A stretch of 64,000 bases of DNA from Lachnospiraceae bacterium (GTDB lineage Bacteria; Bacillota; Clostridia; Lachnospirales; Lachnospiraceae), in NCBI GenBank assembly GCA_017540605.1, contig JAFYAS010000060.1, forward strand, positions 1 to 64,000, read 5' to 3'. This document shows, piece by piece, positions 7,401 through 14,984 of the stretch (positions within the stretch are counted from its first letter, which is position 1; each line of letters opens with the position of its first letter). The notes beneath the pieces are model-generated. The model searched no databases and was not told the DNA's origin. It worked only from the letters and a program-made list of their open reading frames with translations. A program made the position numbers and the translations under genes.

Positions 7401-9370
7401 CGGTTAAAGTTACAGAGGATTCGAGGACACCGCAGGTCTGGAGGACATTAAACGATGCACCGTTTAAGGCATATATCCGTATCGTGAAGAAAGATGCGGA
7501 GAGTGGTGAGACAGTGCTTTTGCCGGGAGTAACTTTCAAAATCCGAAAAGGACATTCAAAAGTTGATATAGAAAGCAGCAGTGACGCTTCTGCAAAAGCT
7601 GAAGAAAAAGACAATTCTTCTTATGTCGAACAGAAGGTGGGAGACAAGAAGATTACTGAGTTTACTACGGACGATACAGGTACGGTTACAACGCCTTTGA
7701 AGCTTAAATACGGCGACTATGAGATTGTGGAGATTAAAGCGCCTGATGGATATCTTATTACAAATGAGCCGAAACCTTTTTCGGTGACCAAAGAGGGTGC
7801 GGTTCAGGTTACAGAGGATGATGACGGAGATCCGGTTATTACTGTAGATATAGAGAACAAGCCTGTCAAAGGTAGTGTCAGTATCAAAAAATCCGGTGAG
7901 GTATTAGTAGCAGCGGAGTATGATACTATTATTGACCGAATTCTTACAGCAGTAACAGGAGATAACAGAAGTGTTAGGTTTAAGTATGAAGAGCAGCCTC
8001 TTGCCGGAGCAAAATATGAGCTTGTCGCAGATGAGGACATTTATACACCGGACCACCAAAAAGACGCAAGTGGTGATGGCAGGAAGATTGCCGTTTATAA
8101 TGACATCCCTGTTGTTAGCGGTGCAGCAGTGGCGACACTTGTTACCGACGATAAGGGAGAAGCAAGTGCCGACGGGCTTCCGCTTGGCAAGTACCATCTG
8201 GTAGAGGTTGAAGCACCACATGGATATGTGCTTGACGAGACCGCAAAGGAGATTGAGCTTACCTATAAGGATGACCACACGGAGGTTGTCTATGAGAATG
8301 CAGAGTTTGTGGACGAGAGGGTAAAAACGGAGCTTTCCATTATCAAGAAAAACTCTGTTAGTGAAATTCCTGTTGAGGGAGCAACTTACGGTGTATACGC
8401 TACGGAGGATATCTTAGGTAGGGATGATAAGGTGTTGGTTGAGGCGGATTCGCTGATACAATCTGCCGTGACGGATGAAGAGGGCAAGGCGGTATTTGAT
8501 TCTGATTTACCACTTGGTAAATACTATGTGAAGGAAGTGGAGACGGCACCGGGGTATCTGGTTGACGAGAATGAGTATGAAGTAGATTTTACCTATCAGG
8601 ATCCGAAGATAGCACTTCTTACAAAAGAGATTCCTGTTGAGGAGACACCGATTATCGTTGAAATCTCAAAGAGTGATATTACTACAGGGAAAGAACTTCC
8701 CGGGGCAAAGTTGGAGATTATCGACAAGAACGGTGAAACTTTTGCAGCTTGGACTTCAAATGGCGAACCTTATACCATTAATCCTATACCTGCAGGCGAA
8801 TATACTTTAAGAGAAACTACAGCTCCATATGGTTATCAGATTGCAGAGGAAGTGAAGTTTACTGTTGAGGAGACTGGAGAGATTCAAAAGGTTGCAATGT
8901 CCGATGAGCGTGTGCTTGGAATGATACACATTTATAAGACGGACGGCTCGTCTAAGAAACCTCTTGCAGGAGCAGAATTTGAGGTTCGCAATGAAAAGGG
9001 CACAGTGATAGCAAAGCTCACGTCAGGCAAAGACGGCAAGGCTGTGACTGAACCTATACCGATTGGCAGTTACAAGGAAGACGGCACATTTGACAAAGAC
9101 CTGCACTACTTTGTAGTGGAGACAAAAGCACCGGACGGATATATTCTTGATGATACGAAACACGATATAGTGCTACAGTATGACGATGATCCGCCGGAGT
9201 TTGTTGAGTATACTTTGAATGTGAAGAACAAGCCGAACAAGCCAAGGCTCCCGCAGACGGGCGGTAACTTCAATCCGTGGTTGTTCGCAGGAGCAGGGAC
9301 GGGTATTCTTATCGGAGCTGCTATTTGGTATATCAGGAGACGAAGAAAGTTTCCGAAGGCAACAAAATAA
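4484..9370 (+). CDS. LPXTG surface adhesin, thioester-like and Cna-B repeats
   Basis: The ATG at 4484 follows AAAGGAGG and opens a 1628-residue protein with a signal peptide (residues 1-30, ending ALAA). An acidic Asp/Glu-rich segment is followed at about 255-360 by a Cys-rich region with HLVYCMD, resembling bacterial thioester domains. Then come at least nine Cna-B/SpaA-like repeats (about 544-1570), each ending in a box such as LVEVEAPDGFALDE or FVVETKAPDGYILDD; these folds often carry isopeptide bonds. LPQTG near residue 1589, a hydrophobic segment and a basic RRRRK tail form the sorting signal. It is likely attached by the sortase at 34821 and helps donor-recipient contact. Confidence 0.9.
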   Translation: MNKYKKILALFMVAVMSVVTFGQTGMTALAATTDTDANEEISLYDKDVRTDLDEDEVAKAEDINVIVDSDFDVTNVKDGISYDDTKVSVAYVENMGDFNLSKAGKYDTYYLVEPYSGKAAYLIHRAVTVDEPEATDTPKNEGTREEDEGDSDEDPDPIVGDERNPEELPLSEGELENIQSSTATFSIILDDDQDAEFIEEGINPETGDTDKDLKDDESDDVSLLDKVGNLFSKAVDVVFPSVTAYAAENKNKMKVSYSGYAGYCGHRTGIKYISEEGDYYKHLVYCMDMKKNTTNGTVSAGGKIKAQITFCLVNGARTLGGKCHTSKYSSNSAAADYFITSAAIHVLNGEVKLSYYNDGSGVYKNIEQMVNDAKKLDKSKYNLETGLTKSITYTISPKQTAWKDMGDGLYRSEEKFVRSKSGTITDVKYQIKGAPSGLTVGEIKTDSSNIDDENDLKKYDICVAQTDASKASSNFYLYCNSDAMEKIIADKSTIKVVAKAYSDEKGGRKWTPTVVSQQKITFLEEFNTLSAKATVKVTSDFKLGSISIRKFDKYTKAHIDGATYYMYEDKDCEEFLCELKGTGDGCYASEVETLTQDKYYLVEVEAPDGFALDETVHEVDISYFTIYDAKGNVVQQGKEFSHEEEPERVGVMIGKKDSFTGNEIKTAGFAVFNDAACTKRTIIDSANENVEVPVFHYDEDLGAAVSVGFVKTQDTYYVKEVEIPDGYSGLNTIWEVQPGYGETVYKDVTNTPIRCDVTAKKKQKKEGLMGDATLIGATYGLYAAEDIKYPDGTGVVTYKSDDPIKASKGTDFKFSDVTATKDTLLATIKTDGDTEFSFSNLYFGNYYIKEIEPSVGCILDDTVYELKFREAKDTHSDISLNRDVFEDVKKQAFEIIKVSTDGDTGETDKVKDAEFTVKLKSEINKKGWDEATTYDTLVTDEKGYAKSVELPYGEYLVKETKVPKDLYKTDDFTVKVTEDSRTPQVWRTLNDAPFKAYIRIVKKDAESGETVLLPGVTFKIRKGHSKVDIESSSDASAKAEEKDNSSYVEQKVGDKKITEFTTDDTGTVTTPLKLKYGDYEIVEIKAPDGYLITNEPKPFSVTKEGAVQVTEDDDGDPVITVDIENKPVKGSVSIKKSGEVLVAAEYDTIIDRILTAVTGDNRSVRFKYEEQPLAGAKYELVADEDIYTPDHQKDASGDGRKIAVYNDIPVVSGAAVATLVTDDKGEASADGLPLGKYHLVEVEAPHGYVLDETAKEIELTYKDDHTEVVYENAEFVDERVKTELSIIKKNSVSEIPVEGATYGVYATEDILGRDDKVLVEADSLIQSAVTDEEGKAVFDSDLPLGKYYVKEVETAPGYLVDENEYEVDFTYQDPKIALLTKEIPVEETPIIVEISKSDITTGKELPGAKLEIIDKNGETFAAWTSNGEPYTINPIPAGEYTLRETTAPYGYQIAEEVKFTVEETGEIQKVAMSDERVLGMIHIYKTDGSSKKPLAGAEFEVRNEKGTVIAKLTSGKDGKAVTEPIPIGSYKEDGTFDKDLHYFVVETKAPDGYILDDTKHDIVLQYDDDPPEFVEYTLNVKNKPNKPRLPQTGGNFNPWLFAGAGTGILIGAAIWYIRRRRKFPKATK

Positions 9371-9384
9371 GGTAACTATAAAGA

Positions 9385-9445
9385 AGAGAAGCTGATATTC
9401 AGACTTCTCTATATTATTGCCATCAGCAAAGGGGCTGGTGGCAAT
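9385..9445 (+). terminator. Two hairpins after the adhesin gene
   Basis: The first, AGAGAAG-CTGA / TCAG-A-CTTCTCT (9385-9410), has 11 pairs and one bulge. The second, ATTGCCATCAGC / GCTGGTGGCAAT (9416-9445), has 12 pairs including a wobble, a 6-nt loop, and is followed by TTCGTTTT. Together they probably lower transcription from the adhesin into the next genes. Confidence 0.5.
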
Positions 9446-9469
9446 TTCGTTTTAAGGAGGAATTTTATC

Positions 9470-10468
9470 ATGATGGATTACACAATGTTTAAGGAACTCG
9501 TGAATGACAAGTTTATGGAATATATGCCCGACCATATGAAAAATGGAGAGTTAAAAATTATGCAGGTGAATAAGACTAACGGAACTAAGGATGGTCTAAA
9601 TGTATATCAACCGGATTCTAATGTGGCACCAACACTCTATGTTGATGATTTGTATGAACAATTTAAGGAGACTGAGGATTTCGAGGGAGTGCTTAAGAGT
9701 GCAGCAGAGAAGTATGTGAATGCAATGGAGAATGTGCCTCAGATGCCAAAGGATATTCTCACGGACTCATCAAAAGATAAGATATATATGACCATTATCA
9801 ATACCGAGGCGAACAGACAAATGCTTGAAAAAGTGCCTCATCGTGAGGTGAACGATACATCGGTGATATACAGGCTTATGATAAGTAGTGATGAGAGAGG
9901 GATTGGAAGCACAGTCATTACAGATGACCTTGCAAAGAATCTTGAACTTTCAGAGGAGGAGCTTTTTAAGATTGCCGCAGAGAACACGCCGAAGATGTTC
10001 CCACCGGTCGTAAAGCCGATGTCACAGGTAATCTTTGGCATTCTTACGGAAGATGGCGGTATGCCTAAAGATGTTGCTGAGCAGGTTGTTGATGGTATGA
10101 AGGGCGAGAATGAAATGATGTGGATCATTACCAACAACAAGGGCGTATCTGGGGCGGTAAATATGATTTTTGAGAAGAACCTTTTTGAATTGTCTAAGGG
10201 GCTTAATGATGACCTTTATATCCTTCCTTCGTCTATCCATGAGGTGATAGCAGTACCTTCAAGCCTTGGAGATCCCGTTGAACTTGCTGAAATGGTTCAG
10301 CAGGTGAATATGGATGTTGTAGATGTTTCTGAGAGACTTTCCAATCAGGTATATCACTATAACAGGGATTTAAGAAAGCTTTCCATGGCTACAGATACTC
10401 CAAACAAAGATATTGTAAATGCGGTAGCGGAGATCAGTCTTGTTTATGATAGTGAGCCGAAACGCTAG
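9470..10468 (+). CDS. DUF5688 family protein
   Basis: The 332-residue protein matches in length and overall sequence character the DUF5688 proteins common in Clostridial conjugative elements. Features include YRLMISSDERGIGSTVITDD and a central NTPKMFPPVVKP. It lacks a signal peptide and membrane segments and appears cytosolic. A strong AAGGAGG precedes the ATG pair at 9470/9473. It heads a tight run of genes with the 42-aa, RadC-like and DUF3991 proteins. The function of the family is unknown. Confidence 0.7.
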   Translation: MMDYTMFKELVNDKFMEYMPDHMKNGELKIMQVNKTNGTKDGLNVYQPDSNVAPTLYVDDLYEQFKETEDFEGVLKSAAEKYVNAMENVPQMPKDILTDSSKDKIYMTIINTEANRQMLEKVPHREVNDTSVIYRLMISSDERGIGSTVITDDLAKNLELSEEELFKIAAENTPKMFPPVVKPMSQVIFGILTEDGGMPKDVAEQVVDGMKGENEMMWIITNNKGVSGAVNMIFEKNLFELSKGLNDDLYILPSSIHEVIAVPSSLGDPVELAEMVQQVNMDVVDVSERLSNQVYHYNRDLRKLSMATDTPNKDIVNAVAEISLVYDSEPKR

Positions 10469-10479
10469 GAGGTGATTGT

Positions 10480-10608
10480 ATGCCGGAAGTGACTGAGGTT
10501 GAAAGTATTGAGGAACTGATACAGCTTATTACCGATATGCCTGAAGGAGTAATGATTGAGGTGGAGCTTGGGGAGGAGGATGCAGATGATTGGAGAGAAG
10601 GCATTTAA
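10480..10608 (+). CDS. Small acidic protein, 42 residues
   Basis: An ATG at 10480 follows AGGAGGTGA, one of the best ribosome binding sites in the window, and opens a 42-codon acidic frame (MPEVTEVESIEELIQLITDM onward). It fills the gap between the DUF5688 gene and the RadC-like gene and overlaps the start of the latter, as expected for translational coupling. I recognise no family. Confidence 0.65.
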   Translation: MPEVTEVESIEELIQLITDMPEGVMIEVELGEEDADDWREGI

Positions 10609-11203
10609 GCTTGATATGGTCAGTGTTCGCCTTGTAAAAGATGCTCCCGTACTGTCCGGTGTAAAGATTGTTTCACCGGATAGTGCAGTAGAGGCTTTGG
10701 GTAGTGTAATGTCTGAAATAGACAGGGAGGTTGTGGCTGTCATAAACCTTAAGGCAGACGGCATACCTATCAATGCGAGTTTTGTTAGCGTAGGTACAAT
10801 AAATGCTGCGCTGACTGAACCGAGGGAGCTTTTGAAGGCAAGCCTTCTTTCTAATGCTGCTAATGTCATTATGATTCACAATCATCCGTCAGGCAACCTT
10901 ACACCTTCAAAGCAGGATATATCTCTTACAAACAGGATGATAGAGGTATTCTCACTTATGGGAATGCCTCTTTTGGATCATGTGATTGTGGGTGGTGACA
11001 ATAAATCGTTCTATAGCATGAAGCAGAAGGGAGAGGTTGTATTTGAGCGGAACAAGGTGTATTCAGGCTACATTGATTCTCTGAAATTTCAGAGTGTAGC
11101 AGAGGAAAGACCTGATGGTATAGTTGCCGCAGACTGGAGAAAGGAGACACTTGGCTATGGGAATGTTCACGAAGGACGAGCTGATGTTGGCAAAAAGCGT
11201 TGA
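10586..11203 (+). CDS. RadC-like JAB/MPN domain protein
   Basis: The 205-residue protein contains the zinc-binding signature of the RadC/JAMM fold: MIHNHPSGNLTPSKQD gives the His-X-His and the downstream Asp. LLDHVIVGG follows, as in RadC. It lacks the N-terminal helix-hairpin-helix region of chromosomal RadC, like many versions carried on mobile elements. The ATG at 10586 is preferred, since AGGAGG at 10574-10579 gives six bases of spacing. Its biochemical role is not settled; in mobile elements such proteins accompany anti-restriction and replication genes. Confidence 0.85.
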   Translation: MIGEKAFKLDMVSVRLVKDAPVLSGVKIVSPDSAVEALGSVMSEIDREVVAVINLKADGIPINASFVSVGTINAALTEPRELLKASLLSNAANVIMIHNHPSGNLTPSKQDISLTNRMIEVFSLMGMPLLDHVIVGGDNKSFYSMKQKGEVVFERNKVYSGYIDSLKFQSVAEERPDGIVAADWRKETLGYGNVHEGRADVGKKR

Positions 11204-12101
11204 CTTAAAAGAGGTAGCGTCTGCTATGGGATATACAGTCAGGCGTATTGGAAGGCTTTATACTATAAAAGAAATGGATTCTATACGCATTTATCCGGAT
11301 AGTCATTGGTATCGTTGGTCAGGCAAAAGCAATACCGGGATTACAGGTGGAAGTCAGATTGATTTTATGATGGAGTTTGCAGGAATGGATATAGGCGAAG
11401 CGGTTTCTTATCTTTTGGATTTCTCCGGATATACAAAGAGTAGTATGAAGATTGAAAATCCAGTGATATATCAGGAGAAAAAGAAGCCGTTTTGTCTCCC
11501 TTCTCCTATGTCGAACAATCTGAGGATAACTAAGTATCTTACTAACGAAAGAGGTCTGGCAGAGGATACAGTGAAATGGTTCATAGATAAAAAACTGATT
11601 TATGAATCCGTACCATATCATAATGTTGTCTTTATCGGTTATGACAATGAGGGAAAAGCTAGATTTGCAAGTATGAGAGGAATATATGACCACGATGGAA
11701 AGGCTTTTAAGTGTGATGTGGCAGGAAATGATAAGAGATTCGCATTTCATGTGGAGGCAGAGCATAGTGATATGGTTCTTGTGTTTGAAGCAGCGATTGA
11801 TCTGATGAGTTATTTTGAGATGCATAACAGACCAAGGGTTCATATGATTGCGCTTGGAATGACTGCAGATAATCCACTTAAGCAATATCTTAGTGACCAT
11901 AGCGAGATTAGAAGTATAGGATTTCGGATGGATAATGATGAGCCTGGGAGAAATGCTTCATTTAATCTTGCAGAAAAGTACATGCGTCTTGGATATAGGA
12001 CTGATATAACTTTTCCACCAGACGGATGTAAAGATTATAACGACCTTATCAAGAAGTTGAAATCTGAAAAGGTACGGTCGGGTTCAATAAAGGTTAGATA
12101 G
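11157..12101 (+). CDS. DUF3991 and Toprim domain protein
   Basis: The 314-residue product carries an N-terminal DUF3991-like segment (YRWSGKSNTGITGGSQIDFM) and a C-terminal Toprim-like half. In the latter, VFEAAIDLMSYFE supplies the conserved Glu and FRMDNDEPGRNA the DxD motif that binds metal. Such proteins are primase-like and probably act in conjugative DNA processing. The ATG at 11157 has AAGGAG nearby and lies inside the end of the RadC-like gene, so the two are translationally coupled. It stands next to the iteron cluster and candidate oriT, consistent with priming of the transferred strand. Confidence 0.8.
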   Translation: MGMFTKDELMLAKSVDLKEVASAMGYTVRRIGRLYTIKEMDSIRIYPDSHWYRWSGKSNTGITGGSQIDFMMEFAGMDIGEAVSYLLDFSGYTKSSMKIENPVIYQEKKKPFCLPSPMSNNLRITKYLTNERGLAEDTVKWFIDKKLIYESVPYHNVVFIGYDNEGKARFASMRGIYDHDGKAFKCDVAGNDKRFAFHVEAEHSDMVLVFEAAIDLMSYFEMHNRPRVHMIALGMTADNPLKQYLSDHSEIRSIGFRMDNDEPGRNASFNLAEKYMRLGYRTDITFPPDGCKDYNDLIKKLKSEKVRSGSIKVR

Positions 12102-12125
12102 TGTGAGTGCATTATTGTAGATTCC

Positions 12126-12379
12126 GGGTGCATACTGTGACCCAAACATTAAAAGGGGAATTTTTTAAAAACCGACTTGGGTGCACACGTCATCCAAACA
12201 GTTGAATTATGCAGTCAGATGTGAGCCAAAATACAAGGAGTTGGGTGCATGTTGTGACCCAAATAATACTATGGTTGAATACTTTTAGAAATTATGAGTG
12301 CATAATGCACTCATATGGGAAGATTATGCACCCACCTATGACTCAAATACCTTTTAATTGGGTGCAAGGTTGCACCCAA
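12126..12379. repeat. Cluster of about seven GGGTGCA/TGACCCAAA iterons
   Basis: Related units GGGTGCA...TGACCCAAA occur at about 12126-12146, 12179-12198, 12209-12230 (degenerate), 12241-12263 and 12324-12347 (degenerate). Two units are perfect palindromes: 12294-12314 (ATGAGTGCAT, one base, ATGCACTCAT) and 12358-12379 (TTGGGTGCAA, GG, TTGCACCCAA). The rest of 12102-12544 is noncoding. The cluster sits between a primase-like gene and the relaxase operon. It may bind a relaxosome or replication protein, or regulate the mob genes. Confidence 0.75.
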
Positions 12380-12426
12380 GTTACATTTTTATGATATTTG
12401 GGGGTTTTAGGGGGCAAACCCACTAA

Positions 12427-12470
12427 CCAGATGCATTTTTTCGACTTTGTCGAACAAAATGCGTATCTGG
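12427..12470. other. Candidate origin of transfer (oriT) inverted repeat
   Basis: A long imperfect inverted repeat runs from CCAGATGCATTTTTTCGAC to GTCGAACAAAATGCGTATCTGG, with a TTT centre. It directly precedes the gene cluster for MobC and the relaxase and follows the iterons and a G-rich stretch (TTTGGGGG...AGGGGGC). Position and a long hairpin next to relaxase genes are typical of oriT, but the nick site cannot be identified from sequence alone. Confidence 0.5.
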
Positions 12471-12544
12471 CAGTATCAGATTGAAGGTGCCTTTATATAA
12501 GGAGCCGGAATGATTTTTTCAACAGGTAAAAGGAGGAAATTTTT

Positions 12545-13225
12545 ATGCATGAGAATAGTTTTGTGATTGATTCGACAGAAGGATTGCTTACCTACATAAA
12601 AACAGTAAAGAGTTCTGTGAAGATACAGGAGAATGGAGCGGAGATTATATTAAGAAATCTTGCTGAACATAATGTGCAGATTTATACGGATAAGGAAGCA
12701 AATCTTTATATGAAGATGGCTGATAAAGAGGAGGAGAAGACTACGATAGATGATGTAGTGGATCTTGTATGTGAGTACAACTATGAGGAAATCTATGAGA
12801 CAGAGGAGAAAGTAAAGTCTGAATCTGATTTTGTCAGCAGATGTAAGGCGGAAAAGAGACTTGAAGACTTAAAGAGAGAGAAGAAGATTCTTGATAGAAT
12901 CTTCTATCATACGAAGTATGGAAGAAAAGTCGGAGTGGTTGCGGACAGAATTTGCGTAGGCCTTTGTGAGAAACTTAATCTTGTACCGATTTATAATGTT
13001 CCGATGTATGAGGACAAGTATGTTTCTGAGGAAACTGCTTATGTGGCTTCACAGGCAGAATCGTCAGTGGTCAGCGCAACTGAGCATGATAAGAACCATG
13101 AAGTATCAGAGGATATTATTGAAGGGGATAAGGTTGCCGATGACCACATAGTAACTTCGGTGGCTGTTCCGCATATAGCAGAGCCTACTCGTGGTGAGAT
13201 GGAGGAGTCAAAGGGGGCGAGATAA
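12545..13225 (+). CDS. Uncharacterised protein heading the mob operon
   Basis: This 226-residue, acidic, cytosolic-looking protein follows AGGAGGAAA and ends immediately before the MobC start. Residues 60-130 are strongly charged and probably helical (ETEEKVKSESDF, then EKRLEDLKREKKILDRIFYH). The C-terminal 60 residues look disordered. I recognise no family. Position next to the candidate oriT suggests an accessory relaxosome role, but nothing in the sequence proves it. Confidence 0.55.
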   Translation: MHENSFVIDSTEGLLTYIKTVKSSVKIQENGAEIILRNLAEHNVQIYTDKEANLYMKMADKEEEKTTIDDVVDLVCEYNYEEIYETEEKVKSESDFVSRCKAEKRLEDLKREKKILDRIFYHTKYGRKVGVVADRICVGLCEKLNLVPIYNVPMYEDKYVSEETAYVASQAESSVVSATEHDKNHEVSEDIIEGDKVADDHIVTSVAVPHIAEPTRGEMEESKGAR

Positions 13226-13549
13226 ATGGGTATGAATTTACGTAAGGCGTACAGGCTTACTGAGGAGCAGAATGAAGAGCTTCAAGCGAAGGTGTCCGAG
13301 CTAGGTATGACTGAATCTGAGTTTATAAGACTTCTTATCACCCAGCGCCCAAAGGACTATCCTGAGATTAGGCAGATGCTTAACAACCTTATCAATGAAG
13401 TGAACCACATCGGGGTGAATATAAATGAGATCGTTCATAACAATAATTCCATGCTTTATTCAGACAGTGATAAGACAAGGCTTTTGGCTTATATGAATAA
13501 GCTGAATGAGGCTGTGAATAAGGCGGTGAAGAGTATTGGCGATAACTAA
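13226..13549 (+). CDS. mobC: MobC-like relaxosome protein
   Basis: The 107-residue protein has an N-terminal RHH-type segment (AYRLTEEQNEELQAKVSELG, TESEFIRLLI) followed by the MobC-type helical region LNNLINEVNHIGVNINEIVH. MobC proteins bind oriT and help the relaxase melt and nick DNA. It overlaps the relaxase start by 14 bases, a coupling usual for this pair. Confidence 0.85.
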   Translation: MGMNLRKAYRLTEEQNEELQAKVSELGMTESEFIRLLITQRPKDYPEIRQMLNNLINEVNHIGVNINEIVHNNNSMLYSDSDKTRLLAYMNKLNEAVNKAVKSIGDN

Positions 13550-14954
13550 AATCCTTTACATGAAGGAAGGGAAGTATGGAGATCCCGGCAGACATCTCAA
13601 ACATGCCATAAAGTATATCCTTGAGCCTGAAAAGACAGGTGAGCAGCTTTATATTGGAAGTGTCAACTGTCAGATACCATTTGCTTATGAGCAGATGAAG
13701 GCAACAAAGGTTCAGTTTGGAAAAACAGGAAAACGACAGGGGTATCATATAATCATTTCGTTTGAAGAGGGTGAAATTGATGCTCCTATAGCTTATGAAG
13801 TGGTTGGTAAGTTTGTAGAGGAATATCTTAAAAATGAATACGAAGCAGTGTATGCAGTTCATGATAATACGGATCATATACACGGTCATATTGTATTCAA
13901 CAGTGTGAGTTATCTCACAGGAAAGAAGTTTCGTTATGAAAAGGGAGATTGGGCGAAGTATATGCAGCCGATTACCAACAGGCTTTGTGAGGAATATGGT
14001 CTTTCGACAATTACCATTGATGGAGATGAGGCTGAACCATTTGAGGAATATACTGAATGGAAGGACAGGAGAGATGGTAAATTTATCTGGTCCGACATGA
14101 TAAAAAGAGATATAGATTCCTGTATTCTTGAAGCGGATAGTTTTGAAGAGTTTATTATACTTCTTAAAAATAAAGGATATGAGGTAAAGCAGAATAAATA
14201 TTTTGCTGTTAAGCCTCCGGGACTTTCAAGATACAGGCGTTGTTATCGTCTGGGAGAGGAGTATTCGGAAGAACGTATCAGGGAGAGAATCATTAAGGAG
14301 GATTTGAAGTTCTATCAGGAGACTCATACCGAGGCAAGGATACTAAAGGTTCTCGTACCATACCACCTGAAAAGGGCGAAGCTTTCCGGCATGCAGAGAA
14401 AGTATTTTGCAAAACTCTACCGTATAGGAAAACTTAAGCAGCGTCCGTATAGTCAAGCATATAAGTATAGGGATGAGATACGGAAGATGCATAAGATTCA
14501 CAAGCAATATATGTTTCTTTGCAAATATGAGATTCATTCTATGGAAGAATTAAATGTCGTATATGAAAAGCTACAAGAAAAGAGGAGCGAAAGAGCGAAG
14601 GCTCGTAATGCACACTACAAAGATCGAGCAAAATACAATATGCTCTTTAAAAAACTTGAACGGCTTGATGAGCTTAATGCGGCAGAGATAACATTTCAGA
14701 ACGGAGATTCTTTTTTTGCCGACGAGCATAAGGAGTATGAAAGTATTGTAAATGAAATCGGGGAAGAGGGATATTCTGTTGATAATGTCATAGAGTTAAG
14801 GAAAGCATACAAAGAAAAAACGGTTGCATTCCGTGAAGAAGCAAAGGAAATCAGTAGAGAGATCCGTATAGCTAAAAGTCTTATTCAGGAGGAAGAGCAG
14901 AAACGGGATTCAAATAAAAAACGTGATTCAGTAGACAGACAGCCACATAGGTAG
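13536..14954 (+). CDS. MobP-type relaxase
   Basis: The 472-residue protein is a relaxase/mobilisation nuclease that nicks oriT and stays attached to the transferred strand. The three-histidine metal site is clear at HDNTDHIHGHIVFNSV (His109-His118). A catalytic Tyr is expected in the N-terminal region, where HAIKYIL is a candidate. The C-terminal half is basic, and its last 150 residues are coiled-coil-like. The start is a TTG at 13536 inside mobC. It works with MobC, the PcfB-like protein and the coupling protein that follow. Confidence 0.9.
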   Translation: MAITKILYMKEGKYGDPGRHLKHAIKYILEPEKTGEQLYIGSVNCQIPFAYEQMKATKVQFGKTGKRQGYHIIISFEEGEIDAPIAYEVVGKFVEEYLKNEYEAVYAVHDNTDHIHGHIVFNSVSYLTGKKFRYEKGDWAKYMQPITNRLCEEYGLSTITIDGDEAEPFEEYTEWKDRRDGKFIWSDMIKRDIDSCILEADSFEEFIILLKNKGYEVKQNKYFAVKPPGLSRYRRCYRLGEEYSEERIRERIIKEDLKFYQETHTEARILKVLVPYHLKRAKLSGMQRKYFAKLYRIGKLKQRPYSQAYKYRDEIRKMHKIHKQYMFLCKYEIHSMEELNVVYEKLQEKRSERAKARNAHYKDRAKYNMLFKKLERLDELNAAEITFQNGDSFFADEHKEYESIVNEIGEEGYSVDNVIELRKAYKEKTVAFREEAKEISREIRIAKSLIQEEEQKRDSNKKRDSVDRQPHR

Positions 14955-14984
14955 GCTGTCATTAATTTTGCTAGGAGGTTGATT

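Noticed and set aside
7904-8278. 124-codon minus-strand frame within the adhesin gene
   Set aside because: It is a shadow of the repeat-rich adhesin; no start signal or family pattern is visible.
12126-12379. Possible CRISPR array
   Set aside because: Repeats are short, divergent and irregularly spaced, two are palindromes, and no cas genes are present. An iteron cluster fits better.
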